Positions 33,972 to 43,070 of a stretch of DNA of 51,771 bases are shown one piece after another. Numbering within the stretch: position 1 is the first letter of the stretch; the number at the start of each line of letters is the position of its first letter. Under the pieces are notes generated by a model. That model saw nothing but the letters and a program-made list of their open reading frames with translations. It searched no databases and was not told the DNA's origin. Source of the DNA: Salinivirgaceae bacterium. GTDB taxonomy: Bacteria > Bacteroidota > Bacteroidia > Bacteroidales > SZUA-534. The stretch is taken from assembly GCA_017617355.1 (NCBI GenBank), contig JAFZWI010000082.1, positions 1-51,771 on the forward strand. The letters are read 5' to 3'. The position numbers were made by a program, and so were the translations under genes.

Positions 33972-36791
33972 ATGACAGATTACAAACCATTGAGATTGAG
34001 TAAAATTGCCCGCGACTTCGGCGTGGGTGTCAACACTGTGCTCGATTTCCTGCATAAGAAAGGGATTGCCGCCGACGATGGTCCAAACACCAAAATCGAG
34101 TTCGATGTGTTCCAGATTCTGCAAAAGGAATACAGCGGCGACATCAAGGTGAAGGAAGCATCGGAGAAGATTGAGTTGAACGCCATGAGGGCGAAGAAAG
34201 AGTCAATCTATGCCGACGACGAATTTTCGGTTCAACCCGAACAGGCTAAAAAAGAGCAGCCTGCGGCCAAAAAGGAAGAATTCGTTGACACGAAAGTCGA
34301 GAAACTGCAAGGCCCGAATGTGGTTGGCAAAATCGACCTGAACAAGAAGCCCGAGAAGAAGCAAGAGCAGGCACCGGCAAAGAGCCAGCCTGTGGCTTCG
34401 GCAAGTCCTAAGGCCGAGCAGCCGAAACCGAAACAGCCAGAGCCGGAACTCATCCGCACAAAAGTGGAGCCGGTGAAGGATGTGAAGATTTTGGGCAAGA
34501 TTGAACTCGACCAGCTGAACAGCAAGACCCGCCCGGCCAAAAAGTCGAAGGAGGAGAAGGCCAAAGAGCGCAAGGAGCGTGAGGCCCAAAACCGCAAGGT
34601 GCAACAAACGCAACAACAGCAGGATAAAAAAGACGACTATCAGCAACGTGTTGAACCCGAGTTTATTAACACACGGGTAGAAAAACTGCAAGGGCCAAAT
34701 GTTGTAGGCAAGATCGATCTTGAAGACCGCAAGCATTCAGGCTCAATGGGCGATGAGTTCGGAAAGAAGAAAAAACGCAAACGCATACAGAAAGACCGCG
34801 TCGACGTCGGGATGCCGATGGAAGGCGGCAAAAGCGGAAAGGGAGGCAAGGGAGCCAAAGGCGCATCGAAATTCCTGAAAAAGGAAGTGAACGAAGAAGA
34901 TGTGCAGAAGCAGATTAAAGACACTTTGGCACGTCTGCAAGCCCCGAAAGGCAAGAGCAAGACCAGTCAGCACCGTCGCGAGAAACGCGAGGATGTACGT
35001 ATGAAATCAGCGGAGGAGATTGAGCGTCAGGAAGCCGAAAAGATGGTGCTGAAAGTAACTGAATTCGTTTCAGTTAACGAGTTGGCAACCATGATGAACG
35101 TTTCGGTGACCGAGGTCATCTCAACATGTATGAATCTTGGTCTGTTCGTGTCTATCAACCAGCGACTCGACGCTGAGACAATGGCCTTGGTAGCCGACGA
35201 GTTTGGCTACAAGATGCAATTTGTGAGCGCCGACCTGCTTGAGGCCATCACCGATGAGGAGGACAAAGAAGAAGATTTGGTTCCGCGTCCGCCAATCATC
35301 ACCGTGATGGGCCACGTTGACCATGGTAAGACATCGTTGCTCGACCATATCCGCAACGCCAACGTGATTGCGGGCGAGGCCGGTGGTATCACCCAGCACA
35401 TTGGTGCTTACAGCGTGGTGCTGAAGAACGGTAAGACCATCACATTCCTTGACACCCCAGGTCACGAAGCGTTCACCGCCATGCGTGCCCGTGGTGCTCA
35501 AATCACTGATATTGTAATCATTGTGATTGCCGCTGACGACAGCATAATGCCGCAGACCATTGAGGCTATCAACCACGCGCAAGCTGCCGGTGTTCCTATC
35601 GTTTTCGCAATCAACAAGATTGATAAACCGGGTGCAAACCCCGACAAGATAAAAGAGGCTTTGGCCAACATGAACCTTTTGGTTGAAGAATGGGGCGGCA
35701 AATATCAGTCGCAGGACATCTCGGCCAAAAAAGGCATCAACGTTGCCGAGCTGCTCGACAAGGTTCTTCTCGAGGCCGAACTGCTCGACCTTAAGGCCAA
35801 TCCGAACAAATTGGCTTCAGGAACGGTAATCGAGTCGGCTTTGGACAAAGGCCGCGGCTATGTGACCACAGTGCTTGTACAGAACGGTACGCTGAAGGTG
35901 GGCGACATTGTGCTTGCCGGAAGTTTCACCGGCCACGTAAAGGCCATGTACAACGAGCGCAGCGGCAAGATTAACGAGGCAGGCCCGTCAACACCGGCAC
36001 TCATCCTTGGTTTGAACGGTGCACCACAGGCCGGCGACAAATTCAACGTTGTGGGCAGCGACAAAGAGGCCCGCGACATTGCCAACCGCCGTATGCAGCT
36101 GCAACGCGAGCAGGGCTTGCGTACCCAAAAGCATATTACGCTTGGTGAGCTTGGCCGTCGTAAGGCAATTGGCGACTTCCACGAGCTCAACATCATTGTC
36201 AAGGCCGACGTTGACGGTTCGGCTGAGGCTCTGCAGGATTCGCTCATCAAACTTTCGACACCCGAGATTCAAGTCAACGTCATTCACAAGGCCGTTGGTC
36301 AGATTTCGGAGTCCGATGTTACGTTGGCCGCCGCATCCGATGCAATCATCGTCGGATTCCAGGTACGTCCGTCAATGGATGCCCGCAAGTTGGCCGAACG
36401 CGAGCAGGTGGATATCCGCTTGTACTCAATCATATACGATGCCATCAACGAGGTGAAGGACGCCATGGAAGGCATGCTTTCGCCGGAAATCAAAGAAGAG
36501 GTTATCGGTACGGTTGAGATTCGCGAAGTCTTCAAAATTTCGAAGGTTGGTTCGGTTGCAGGTTGCTTTGTACGCGATGGTAAGGTTAAACGCACATCGA
36601 AAGTGCGCGTCATCCGCGACGGTATTGTGGTTTACACCGGCGAACTTGGCTCACTCAAACGCTTCAAAGACGATGCCAAGGAAGTTCTCACAGGCATGGA
36701 GTGCGGCTTGAACATCGACAAGTACAACGACATTAAAGTTGGCGATGTTATTGAGGTTTACGAAGAGACTGAGGTTAAGCGTACGCTGTAA
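33972..36791 (+). CDS. infB: Translation initiation factor IF-2
   Basis: The GTPase that brings initiator tRNA to the 30S subunit and drives subunit joining. The 939-residue protein starts with an IF2_N helical module ([19 protein letters not shown]), then a long charged linker to about 340 holding three copies of a motif close to [17 protein letters not shown] (104-123, 160-179, 231-250). A second IF2_N module lies at about 355-420. The G domain has GHVDHGKTS from residue 447, DTPGHEAF and NKIDKPG; the C-terminal domains end with [15 protein letters not shown]. Last gene of the rimP operon, closed by a perfect terminator 19 bp after the stop. Confidence 0.98.
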   Translation: MTDYKPLRLSKIARDFGVGVNTVLDFLHKKGIAADDGPNTKIEFDVFQILQKEYSGDIKVKEASEKIELNAMRAKKESIYADDEFSVQPEQAKKEQPAAKKEEFVDTKVEKLQGPNVVGKIDLNKKPEKKQEQAPAKSQPVASASPKAEQPKPKQPEPELIRTKVEPVKDVKILGKIELDQLNSKTRPAKKSKEEKAKERKEREAQNRKVQQTQQQQDKKDDYQQRVEPEFINTRVEKLQGPNVVGKIDLEDRKHSGSMGDEFGKKKKRKRIQKDRVDVGMPMEGGKSGKGGKGAKGASKFLKKEVNEEDVQKQIKDTLARLQAPKGKSKTSQHRREKREDVRMKSAEEIERQEAEKMVLKVTEFVSVNELATMMNVSVTEVISTCMNLGLFVSINQRLDAETMALVADEFGYKMQFVSADLLEAITDEEDKEEDLVPRPPIITVMGHVDHGKTSLLDHIRNANVIAGEAGGITQHIGAYSVVLKNGKTITFLDTPGHEAFTAMRARGAQITDIVIIVIAADDSIMPQTIEAINHAQAAGVPIVFAINKIDKPGANPDKIKEALANMNLLVEEWGGKYQSQDISAKKGINVAELLDKVLLEAELLDLKANPNKLASGTVIESALDKGRGYVTTVLVQNGTLKVGDIVLAGSFTGHVKAMYNERSGKINEAGPSTPALILGLNGAPQAGDKFNVVGSDKEARDIANRRMQLQREQGLRTQKHITLGELGRRKAIGDFHELNIIVKADVDGSAEALQDSLIKLSTPEIQVNVIHKAVGQISESDVTLAAASDAIIVGFQVRPSMDARKLAEREQVDIRLYSIIYDAINEVKDAMEGMLSPEIKEEVIGTVEIREVFKISKVGSVAGCFVRDGKVKRTSKVRVIRDGIVVYTGELGSLKRFKDDAKEVLTGMECGLNIDKYNDIKVGDVIEVYEETEVKRTL

Positions 36792-36810
36792 AAATCAATT
36801 GATTGATTAT

Positions 36811-36843
36811 AAAAAAGGCTTGCCGGAAGGCAAGCCTTTTTTT
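36811..36843. terminator. Perfect 14-bp bidirectional terminator after infB
   Basis: AAAAAAGGCTTGCC (36811-36824) pairs with GGCAAGCCTTTTTT (36829-36842) around a GGAA (GNRA) loop, followed by more T. The A and T arms let it stop transcription from both infB and the convergent gene at 36897. Confidence 0.95.
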
Positions 36844-36896
36844 GTGTGCAGGCTAACGGAATATAAGAACTGACTGTCTCCGTTCCTAAAGCTGTT

Positions 36897-38894
36897 TTAA
36901 TCCTTTTCAGCTACCATTCTGTCTTCGTTCATTCGACTCATATACTGTTGGATGATGGCTTTCAGTTTGGTCTCCATTTGCTGCTGACCGTCGATTTGGC
37001 CAATAAGATTATTTTCCAACAGTTTGTCGCTCAGGGCGTAAACGGCTTTTGTCTGATTGCCGTCGAATTGCAGAAGGTAGCCGTTCATTACAATCTGGTA
37101 GATGCCGTTGCAGTAGCTCACGGCAAATTTGTCGTTTTCGGGAGTGTTCAGAAGGTCTTGACCGAAAGCAACATACGGCTGATCGTAGCCCAGATAGTTA
37201 AGAATGGTTGGCATAACATCGATTTGCTGAGCAATACCCTTGCGCCCGCCTGTGAGTGTGGTGTCGCCAGGAGCGTAGAAGATGACAGGACCAGTGAAAA
37301 CGCCCAAATCGGTCTGATATTCGGCGTGGTCAGTCAAATTGGTGTGGTCGCTGCAGATGGCAAAAACGGTGTTGTTGAACCACGGTTGTTTCCGGGCTTC
37401 GTCGAAGAAGCGACGCAGCGAGTAGTCGGTGTAGCGTATGCCCTTGTGAACGGGCAGCGGTCCTTCGGGGAAACGCTCAACATATTTGGCCGGAATCTGA
37501 TAGGGATGGTGGCTCGATGCGGTGAAAACAGCCGTCATAAAAGGCTCTTTGAACTGCGACATCTGCTGGCAGTAGAATTGCAGGAATGGCTCGTCCCAGA
37601 TGGCCCAGAAGCCGTCGAACTCAGCATCACCGCCAAAATCGGGGCACTGATCAAACTCGGTGCGACCGAAATAGTCGTTGAATCCGGTGGCGCGGGCAAA
37701 GGCCTCAAAACCCATACTACCGTTCTTTGCGCCATGGAAGAACGCCGAATAGTAGCCTTTGTTTTTCAACTCAACAGCCAGTCCGTCGAGTGTGTTGAGA
37801 GCGGCAGGTGTAAGAAAGAACGGCTCGATGAAGTAGGGAATGCTACTCAAAACGCTAGGCATTCCGTCGATACTCTTGCGGCCGTTTGTAAAACTGTCGT
37901 AGAACCAGAGACTGTGCTGCATCAAGCTGTCGATAAAAGGTGTATATCCTTGATAATTACCATCTTCGAGTTCGGGATTGTACGTACCGATAAACTCTCG
38001 CGCGAAACTCTCGATGATGATGACAACCACATTGCGCCCTTTGCCCGGTGCGTTTTGCACGATGCTGTCAACGGGCTGGTGAACGGGAGTGAAGATTTCC
38101 TCAAGTTGTTCTTGTGGAAAATACGACGGTGCGGTAAACGGCTTTTTATTGAATGTGCGGATCAGTGAGAACGGCGTGTTCAGAATCAGCGGAGCTTCAA
38201 CAGGATTGCTGATATATTGGTTGGCATTGCTGAGGGTTATGGGGCGTGTGCTACGGTCGATGCCGCCGCGCATTCCTGCAATGCACAGCAGTATAACGGC
38301 CGCCATAACTGCTGCTCTTATCGCATAATATTTAATGTAACCTATCGCACCCGAAATCTTCTTCTCGACAAGAGGATTCTGATATAAAACAATAAGCATC
38401 AGCAAAATACCAATTCCGATAACAACCAGATACCACGAGTGCAGAGTTTCGGTGACAAAAACCGATGTCAGATTGTCCTCGTTGCTGAATTCGGCGAAGA
38501 CCGTGCCAGTGGTGCGACGGCCGGTGTAACGGAAATAGACCACATCGCAAAGATTGACCACCACACCGATGGCATTGAAAACCACAAAAACGGATTTGAC
38601 AACGATGCCGTAAACGCGGCTCATCTCTTTGAAATGCAGAGGAAAAAGCGCCAGCACCAAAAAGGCGATGTTCATATAGATTATACCCGCAGTGTCGAAC
38701 ACAAGCGAACCTTTCACGAGACTGAAAAAGTTGTCGGTCAGTATCTTGCCTTCGTAATAGCTATAGTTGGCCGCCAGAAAGACCACGCGACACAGAAAGT
38801 AGCAGAAATAGACAAGGGCGATGTCGAACGCCACGTTCAGAAACGATTTGGCGAGGGTGTTTTCGCCATTTCTGAAAATTTTTATTTGTTTCAT
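36897..38894 (-). CDS. LtaS-like sulfatase-fold membrane transferase
   Basis: A 665-residue inner-membrane protein with about five N-terminal TM helices (within residues 20-210) and a periplasmic sulfatase/alkaline-phosphatase-fold domain. The metal site of the LtaS/EptA group is present: Glu295 in VVIIIESFAREF, a Ser341 nucleophile in NGRKSIDGMP (Thr in LtaS), and Asp516-His517 in CSDHTN. LtaS proper makes lipoteichoic acid in Gram-positives; Gram-negative relatives move phosphoglycerol or phosphoethanolamine onto glycans or lipids. The acceptor here is unknown. The frame opens 8 codons earlier, but a TATCTTTG box overlaps that point, so the ATG at 38894 is preferred. Confidence 0.87.
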   Translation of the reverse strand: MKQIKIFRNGENTLAKSFLNVAFDIALVYFCYFLCRVVFLAANYSYYEGKILTDNFFSLVKGSLVFDTAGIIYMNIAFLVLALFPLHFKEMSRVYGIVVKSVFVVFNAIGVVVNLCDVVYFRYTGRRTTGTVFAEFSNEDNLTSVFVTETLHSWYLVVIGIGILLMLIVLYQNPLVEKKISGAIGYIKYYAIRAAVMAAVILLCIAGMRGGIDRSTRPITLSNANQYISNPVEAPLILNTPFSLIRTFNKKPFTAPSYFPQEQLEEIFTPVHQPVDSIVQNAPGKGRNVVVIIIESFAREFIGTYNPELEDGNYQGYTPFIDSLMQHSLWFYDSFTNGRKSIDGMPSVLSSIPYFIEPFFLTPAALNTLDGLAVELKNKGYYSAFFHGAKNGSMGFEAFARATGFNDYFGRTEFDQCPDFGGDAEFDGFWAIWDEPFLQFYCQQMSQFKEPFMTAVFTASSHHPYQIPAKYVERFPEGPLPVHKGIRYTDYSLRRFFDEARKQPWFNNTVFAICSDHTNLTDHAEYQTDLGVFTGPVIFYAPGDTTLTGGRKGIAQQIDVMPTILNYLGYDQPYVAFGQDLLNTPENDKFAVSYCNGIYQIVMNGYLLQFDGNQTKAVYALSDKLLENNLIGQIDGQQQMETKLKAIIQQYMSRMNEDRMVAEKD

Positions 38895-38915
38895 ATTGTT
38901 TTTCACTCTTTGCGG

Positions 38916-38923
38916 CAAAGATA
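38916..38923 (-). promoter_or_regulatory. -7 box (TATCTTTG, minus strand) of the LtaS-like gene
   Basis: Plus-strand CAAAGATA, an exact TAnnTTTG, 21 bp before the ATG at 38894. It overlaps an upstream in-frame start at 38918, which argues against that start. Confidence 0.55.
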
Positions 38924-38929
38924 ATTGAT

Positions 38930-39069
38930 TTAGGGTTTAAGAGGTGAGGGGAAAGAGTTTAGAGGAAAGAGTTTAGCGCTTCGCTGTTGAGAAAGTTAAG
39001 TTTGATAGTCAACTCTTCAATCAATTAGTTATTCAGTAAATCAATCAGTAAATCAATTAATCAGTAAAT
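38930..39069. repeat. Low-complexity tract with a 12-bp tandem repeat
   Basis: GAAAGAGTTTAGAG words near 38950-38975 are followed by two perfect copies of TCAGTAAATCAA (39033-39044 and 39045-39056) and a partial third at 39061-39069. It lies between the LtaS-like gene and the lpxD terminator. No gene is seen. Confidence 0.7.
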
Positions 39070-39070
39070 A

Positions 39071-39105
39071 GAAACGCCCCATCCCGAAACCGAGACAGGG
39101 CGCTT
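39071..39105 (-). terminator. Hairpin terminator downstream of lpxD
   Basis: On the minus strand CGCCCTGTCTCG pairs with CGGGATGGGGCG through 12 bp including three G-U pairs (plus positions 39091-39102 and 39075-39086), with a GTTT loop and a T-rich tail. Placed 27 bp after the lpxD stop. Confidence 0.75.
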
Positions 39106-39128
39106 CACCATATTTGTTTCACACACAA

Positions 39129-40163
39129 TTATTTCTCTGCAAGCTGTTTTTCAACACTATCGAGACGTTTTGCGAGCTCAGGCAGTTTGCGGAACAATAC
39201 GCTAGAGCGCAGCCAGTCCTTGTAGTTCTGAACAGGCGAGCCTATGATGGCAGTGCCTTCGGTAGTGATTGGTGCATTGAGACCCGACTGTGCGCCAATG
39301 TGGGTTCCGTCGGCTACGCTGATGTGCGGAGCAAAGCCCACTTGACCGCCGCACATGCAGTTGCGGCCAATCTTTGTTGAGCCTGCTATGCCGCATTGTG
39401 CCGACATTACGGTGTTCTCGCCAATCTGCACATTGTGGCCCACTTGCACCAGATTGTCGAGTTTCACGCCCTTGTGAACGATGGTCGAACCCATTGTGGC
39501 GCGGTCAACACACGCATTGGCGCCAATCTCAACATAATCTTCGATAATCACATTGCCGATTTGCGGAATCTTCTTGTAGTTGTTGTCGGTGTTGGGGGCA
39601 AAGCCGAAACCGTCAGCACCAATGGTGATGCCAGCATGCAGCGTTACGTTGTTGCCAATCACGCAGTTATAGTAGATTTTTACACCCGGGTAGATAATGC
39701 AGTTATCGCCAATATGCACATTGTCACCAATATAGCATTGTGGGTAAATCTTCACGTTCTTGCCGATTTTAGCGTTTGGTCCGATGTAGGCGAAAGCGCC
39801 CAGATAAAGACCCTCGCCGTAGGTTGCCGTTGGGTCGATGAACGACGGTTGCTCAATGCCGCTCTTGCGCGGGATGACGGCCTCGGCCACCATATCGAGC
39901 AGCGACGCGAAAGCCTCGTATGCGTTGTCGACATAGATGAGCGTTGTCTGCACAGGGCTCTCAGGTTTGAAATCGCGGTTCACAAGCACTGCCGACGATT
40001 TGGTGGTGTAGATGTAATGGATGTATTTCGGGTTTGCCAGGAACGACAGAGCTCCTTCGCGGCCCTCTTCAATCTTTGCCACATCGCGCAATTTAACATC
40101 GGCGTTGCCCACCACTTCGCCCTTCAGGGCTTCGGCAATTTGTGCAGCTGTAAATTCTATCAT
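39129..40163 (-). CDS. lpxD: UDP-3-O-acylglucosamine N-acyltransferase
   Basis: Adds the second acyl chain to UDP-3-O-acylglucosamine in lipid A synthesis, using acyl-ACP. The 344-residue protein has the N-terminal uridine-binding domain (EGREGALSFLANPKY), a left-handed beta helix of hexapeptide repeats from about residue 105 to 300, and the catalytic His243 in NLVQVGHNVQIG, matching His239 of the E. coli enzyme. CGGQVGFAPHISVADG and the final coiled helix (LPELAKRLDSVEKQL) are typical. In this window it stands apart from lpxA, lpxC and fabZ, lying 87 bp after ftsZ on the same strand; its own promoter is not evident. Confidence 0.97.
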   Translation of the reverse strand: MIEFTAAQIAEALKGEVVGNADVKLRDVAKIEEGREGALSFLANPKYIHYIYTTKSSAVLVNRDFKPESPVQTTLIYVDNAYEAFASLLDMVAEAVIPRKSGIEQPSFIDPTATYGEGLYLGAFAYIGPNAKIGKNVKIYPQCYIGDNVHIGDNCIIYPGVKIYYNCVIGNNVTLHAGITIGADGFGFAPNTDNNYKKIPQIGNVIIEDYVEIGANACVDRATMGSTIVHKGVKLDNLVQVGHNVQIGENTVMSAQCGIAGSTKIGRNCMCGGQVGFAPHISVADGTHIGAQSGLNAPITTEGTAIIGSPVQNYKDWLRSSVLFRKLPELAKRLDSVEKQLAEK

Positions 40164-40192
40164 TTTGAGTTATAAGTTTTTAAATTATATGT

Positions 40193-40222
40193 TTTAAGTA
40201 GAGACGCAACGTGGCACGTCTT
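40193..40222. repeat. Degenerate palindromic element between ftsZ and lpxD
   Basis: TTTTAAGTAGAGACGC and then AACGTGGCACGTCT form a variant of the GACGC...GCGTC element seen at 15659 and 25184, again preceded by TTATAAGTTTT and TTTTAAGT words and followed by TTTACG words. Confidence 0.5.
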
Positions 40223-40250
40223 TGTTTTACGTTTTCAGTTTTCGTTTACG

Positions 40251-41690
40251 TTAATCTACGTTATCGAACAAAAACGAGTTGTTCTCACGCAGTTTGCCGT
40301 CGCTCGACAACGTCATATGCGACATTGGTGCCGTTTGTGGGTTGGCAGCTTCCGGCTGTTGAGTTTGTCCCTGTTGGCGGCGCATATATGCCGGCTGATT
40401 CTCAAGCTCGAGCAGTTGCTCCTCGGTGCTATACTGCAGCGGTTTTGTTTCGGCGTATGCAGATGGTTGCCCTACTGCCATCACAAATCCTTCGCTAGCC
40501 TGCTGAATCTCATGATCCATTGTGCTCATGTCCTTGAGTTCAAGAATCTTGATGTTGTCGGGGTCGTTTACCGGAAATTCCATTTTAAATTCGCGTGAGC
40601 CAGTCTCGGGTTTGCTCATAGGAGGATTGAAGTTCTGGACATTCACGTTGACGTTATCTTTCAGCGTTTCGACTTCTATTTTCTTTTGCTGTTGAGGAAT
40701 AAACTCGCTCAAGCTGTCGTCGTCGAAGCCTGTGGCAATAACTGTTACACTCAGGGCATCACCCAGCGAGTCGTCGATGGTGTTGCCCCAGATGATGTCG
40801 GCGTTGTTGCCGGCAGCCTCTTGCACGTAGTTGTTGATGCTGCAAACCTCGTTCATTGTCGATTCGTGCTCGCTGCTCGATATGATGTTGAGCAGGATGT
40901 TCTTTGCACCGCGGATGTCGTTGTTGCACAGAAGAGGCGAATTCATTGCCTTTTCGATTGCCTCGATGGCGCGGTTGTTACCGGTTGCGCTGGCTGAACC
41001 CATCAGGGCAATGCCGCTGTCGGTCATCACAGTCTTCACATCAGCAAAATCGACGTTTACAATGCCGTGTACGGTGATAATCTCGGCAATGCCTTTGGCG
41101 GCCAGTGTCAAAATGTCATCGGCATAGCCAAATGCCTGGCTCGACGGGCAATCGCCATAAATTTCACTGATTTTTTCGTTGGCGATAACCAGCAGGGCGT
41201 CAACGCTTTTGCGCATTTCTTTCAAACCGTCGATGGCGTTTCTCTTGCGTTTGTTGCCTTCAAACTGGAACGGCAACGTTACAATGCCCACTGTCAGAAT
41301 GCCCATATCTTTAGCCTGTTGGGCAATAACGGGAGCCGCACCGGTGCCTGTGCCGCCACCCATGCCGGCTGTTACGAACACCATTTTTGCGTTGTGCGAC
41401 AGCATTTCGGCAATGTCGTCGTAGCTCTCGCGTGCTGCTTCGCGACCCTGATTAGGCTCGTTACCCGCACCCAACCCTTCGGTAAGAGTTCTTCCAAGCT
41501 GTATCTTATTGTCGATTGGGCTGTTACGCAGTGCCTGTTCGTCGGTGTTGCAGATTACAAAGTCAACGCCATTGATACCTTTGCTAAACATGTGGTTTAC
41601 AGCGTTTCCACCGCTTCCGCCAACGCCTATCACCTTTATAATGTTTGAGTTACCTTTCTCAAACCCGAAATTCATAAGTCCATTTTCCAT
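40251..41690 (-). CDS. ftsZ: Cell division protein FtsZ
   Basis: The tubulin-like GTPase that forms the Z ring. The 479-residue protein has VIGVGGSGGNAVNHM at about 20-34, the tubulin signature GGGTGTG at 111-117 and the T7 loop segment NVDFADVKTVM. After the GTPase and C-terminal domains (to about 330) comes a linker of roughly 130 residues with VEVETLKDN and NPPMSKPET, then PAYMRRQQGQ and a conserved-looking tail ending LRENNSFLFDNVD, the likely binding peptide for FtsA. An internal Met at residue 6 is an alternative start. ftsA lies 19 bp upstream. No strong terminator follows, so lpxD may be read through. Confidence 0.98.
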   Translation of the reverse strand: MENGLMNFGFEKGNSNIIKVIGVGGSGGNAVNHMFSKGINGVDFVICNTDEQALRNSPIDNKIQLGRTLTEGLGAGNEPNQGREAARESYDDIAEMLSHNAKMVFVTAGMGGGTGTGAAPVIAQQAKDMGILTVGIVTLPFQFEGNKRKRNAIDGLKEMRKSVDALLVIANEKISEIYGDCPSSQAFGYADDILTLAAKGIAEIITVHGIVNVDFADVKTVMTDSGIALMGSASATGNNRAIEAIEKAMNSPLLCNNDIRGAKNILLNIISSSEHESTMNEVCSINNYVQEAAGNNADIIWGNTIDDSLGDALSVTVIATGFDDDSLSEFIPQQQKKIEVETLKDNVNVNVQNFNPPMSKPETGSREFKMEFPVNDPDNIKILELKDMSTMDHEIQQASEGFVMAVGQPSAYAETKPLQYSTEEQLLELENQPAYMRRQQGQTQQPEAANPQTAPMSHMTLSSDGKLRENNSFLFDNVD

Positions 41691-41709
41691 AGTTATAATT
41701 TTTTGATTG

Positions 41710-43068
41710 TTATAATTGTTTATCTTCTACATCTGTTGCCCAATTGATTGCGCCATTCCACACATTGCTAAGTTTCTGGAAAACTTTGCCTTTTTTTGGA
41801 GAGTTTTCATCAGTGTCATTTTCTTCAGTTTCTACCTCAGTTTCATCAGTGGTTGTGGTGTCTTCAACCGTTGTATCAATGTGTAGTTCGGGTTCAGTGC
41901 CGTTCTGTGAGTTTTCGAAGCCCATCATCAGCAAGCCGATCGATGTGGAGTTGCTTGGCAGATTTGTAACATTTTCAAACTCGCACTTAATAATCACCTT
42001 GTTAGGTGTCCCAATGCGTACCTCGCAACCTGTGTGCATGGCGAAAAGATGAATCAGATTTGGCAGCATTGAGCCGCCGCCGGTTATTACGATGCCAGCG
42101 CCCAGACTTTTCAGGTCGCTTGTCGATTCAATTTCGTGCTTCACAATAGTTATTATCTCACTCATGCGGGCATTGATGATATTGGCCAGCATTGTCAATG
42201 TTATCTGTTTTGGTTTCAAACCGTTGGATCCCGGGATGGTGACAGCTTTGTTCTCGAGATCGCCGGTGACCAGAGCCGATCCGTGTTGTACTTTCAATCC
42301 TTCGGCTTGGCGTTCCAGTATGTTGCAGCCGCGGCGGATGTCTTCGGTTACGCTGTTGCCACCGAACGGAATCACCTTCGAGTGCGATATGCAGCCGTTT
42401 TTGTAGATGGCAATATCGGTTGTGCCGCCGCCTATGTCAACCAAAGCCACGCCCAGTTCCTTATCGTCATCGGTGAGCACGGCCGCCGACGATGCCAGCG
42501 GTTCAAGAATAAGCCCCTTCACCTTGATGCCGTTGCGCTCAACGCACTGTCGTAGGTTGTTGGCTGCCGCTGTGTTGCCGAAAATAATATGGAAAACGCC
42601 CGACAACTGCTTGCCGTACATGCCCACCGGACTCATAATCTCATGCTCGCCATCCACAGTGTAGCTCTGTGGCAGAATGTGCAGAACTTCCTCGCCCATT
42701 TCGGTCGGCATCTCGCGCATCTGGTCTATCAGGTAGTCGATGTCGTCGCGTGATATGGCATCGTTGGCCGAGTTGCGGTTTTTGGTCTGTGTAAACTGCT
42801 GGCTGCGGATGTGATGTCCCGCAATGCCCACGTAGGCCTCGGTAATCTTGTAGCCCGATGTGGCTTCGGCTTGTGCCACAGCGTTGCCAATCGATTTGAT
42901 GGCGTCCTCAATGTTGAGTACCGCACCACGGCGCACGCCTTTCGACTCGTTACGGCCGTAGCCAAGCACCTCAATGTGACCGTCGCTGTCTTTACGGCCA
43001 ACAAGCACTGCGATTTTTGTTGTTCCAACATCAATCGCGGCAATGATGTTCTCGTTTTGCTGTTCCAT
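41710..43068 (-). CDS. ftsA: Cell division protein FtsA
   Basis: The actin-like protein that ties FtsZ to the membrane. The 452-residue protein shows the ATPase motifs AAIDVGTTKIAVLVG (phosphate 1), VDIGGGTTDIAIYKNG (phosphate 2) and GIVITGGGSMLPNL (adenosine), with the SHS2 (1C) domain between. The C-terminal end has a very acidic, threonine-rich linker of about 30 residues (EDTTTTDETEVETEENDTDE), then a basic and aromatic segment FQKLSNVWNGAINWATD that would form the amphipathic membrane-targeting helix. ftsQ ends 2 bp upstream. Confidence 0.97.
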   Translation of the reverse strand: MEQQNENIIAAIDVGTTKIAVLVGRKDSDGHIEVLGYGRNESKGVRRGAVLNIEDAIKSIGNAVAQAEATSGYKITEAYVGIAGHHIRSQQFTQTKNRNSANDAISRDDIDYLIDQMREMPTEMGEEVLHILPQSYTVDGEHEIMSPVGMYGKQLSGVFHIIFGNTAAANNLRQCVERNGIKVKGLILEPLASSAAVLTDDDKELGVALVDIGGGTTDIAIYKNGCISHSKVIPFGGNSVTEDIRRGCNILERQAEGLKVQHGSALVTGDLENKAVTIPGSNGLKPKQITLTMLANIINARMSEIITIVKHEIESTSDLKSLGAGIVITGGGSMLPNLIHLFAMHTGCEVRIGTPNKVIIKCEFENVTNLPSNSTSIGLLMMGFENSQNGTEPELHIDTTVEDTTTTDETEVETEENDTDENSPKKGKVFQKLSNVWNGAINWATDVEDKQL

Positions 43069-43070
43069 AT

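Noticed and set aside
36948..38168. A 406-codon plus-strand frame opposite the LtaS-like gene
   Set aside because: The minus-strand gene has conserved motifs throughout; the plus-strand frame is a shadow.
39033..39069. Regular 12-bp repeats that might suggest a CRISPR array
   Set aside because: Units are directly adjacent with no unique spacers, are too short, and no cas genes are near. It is a simple tandem repeat.
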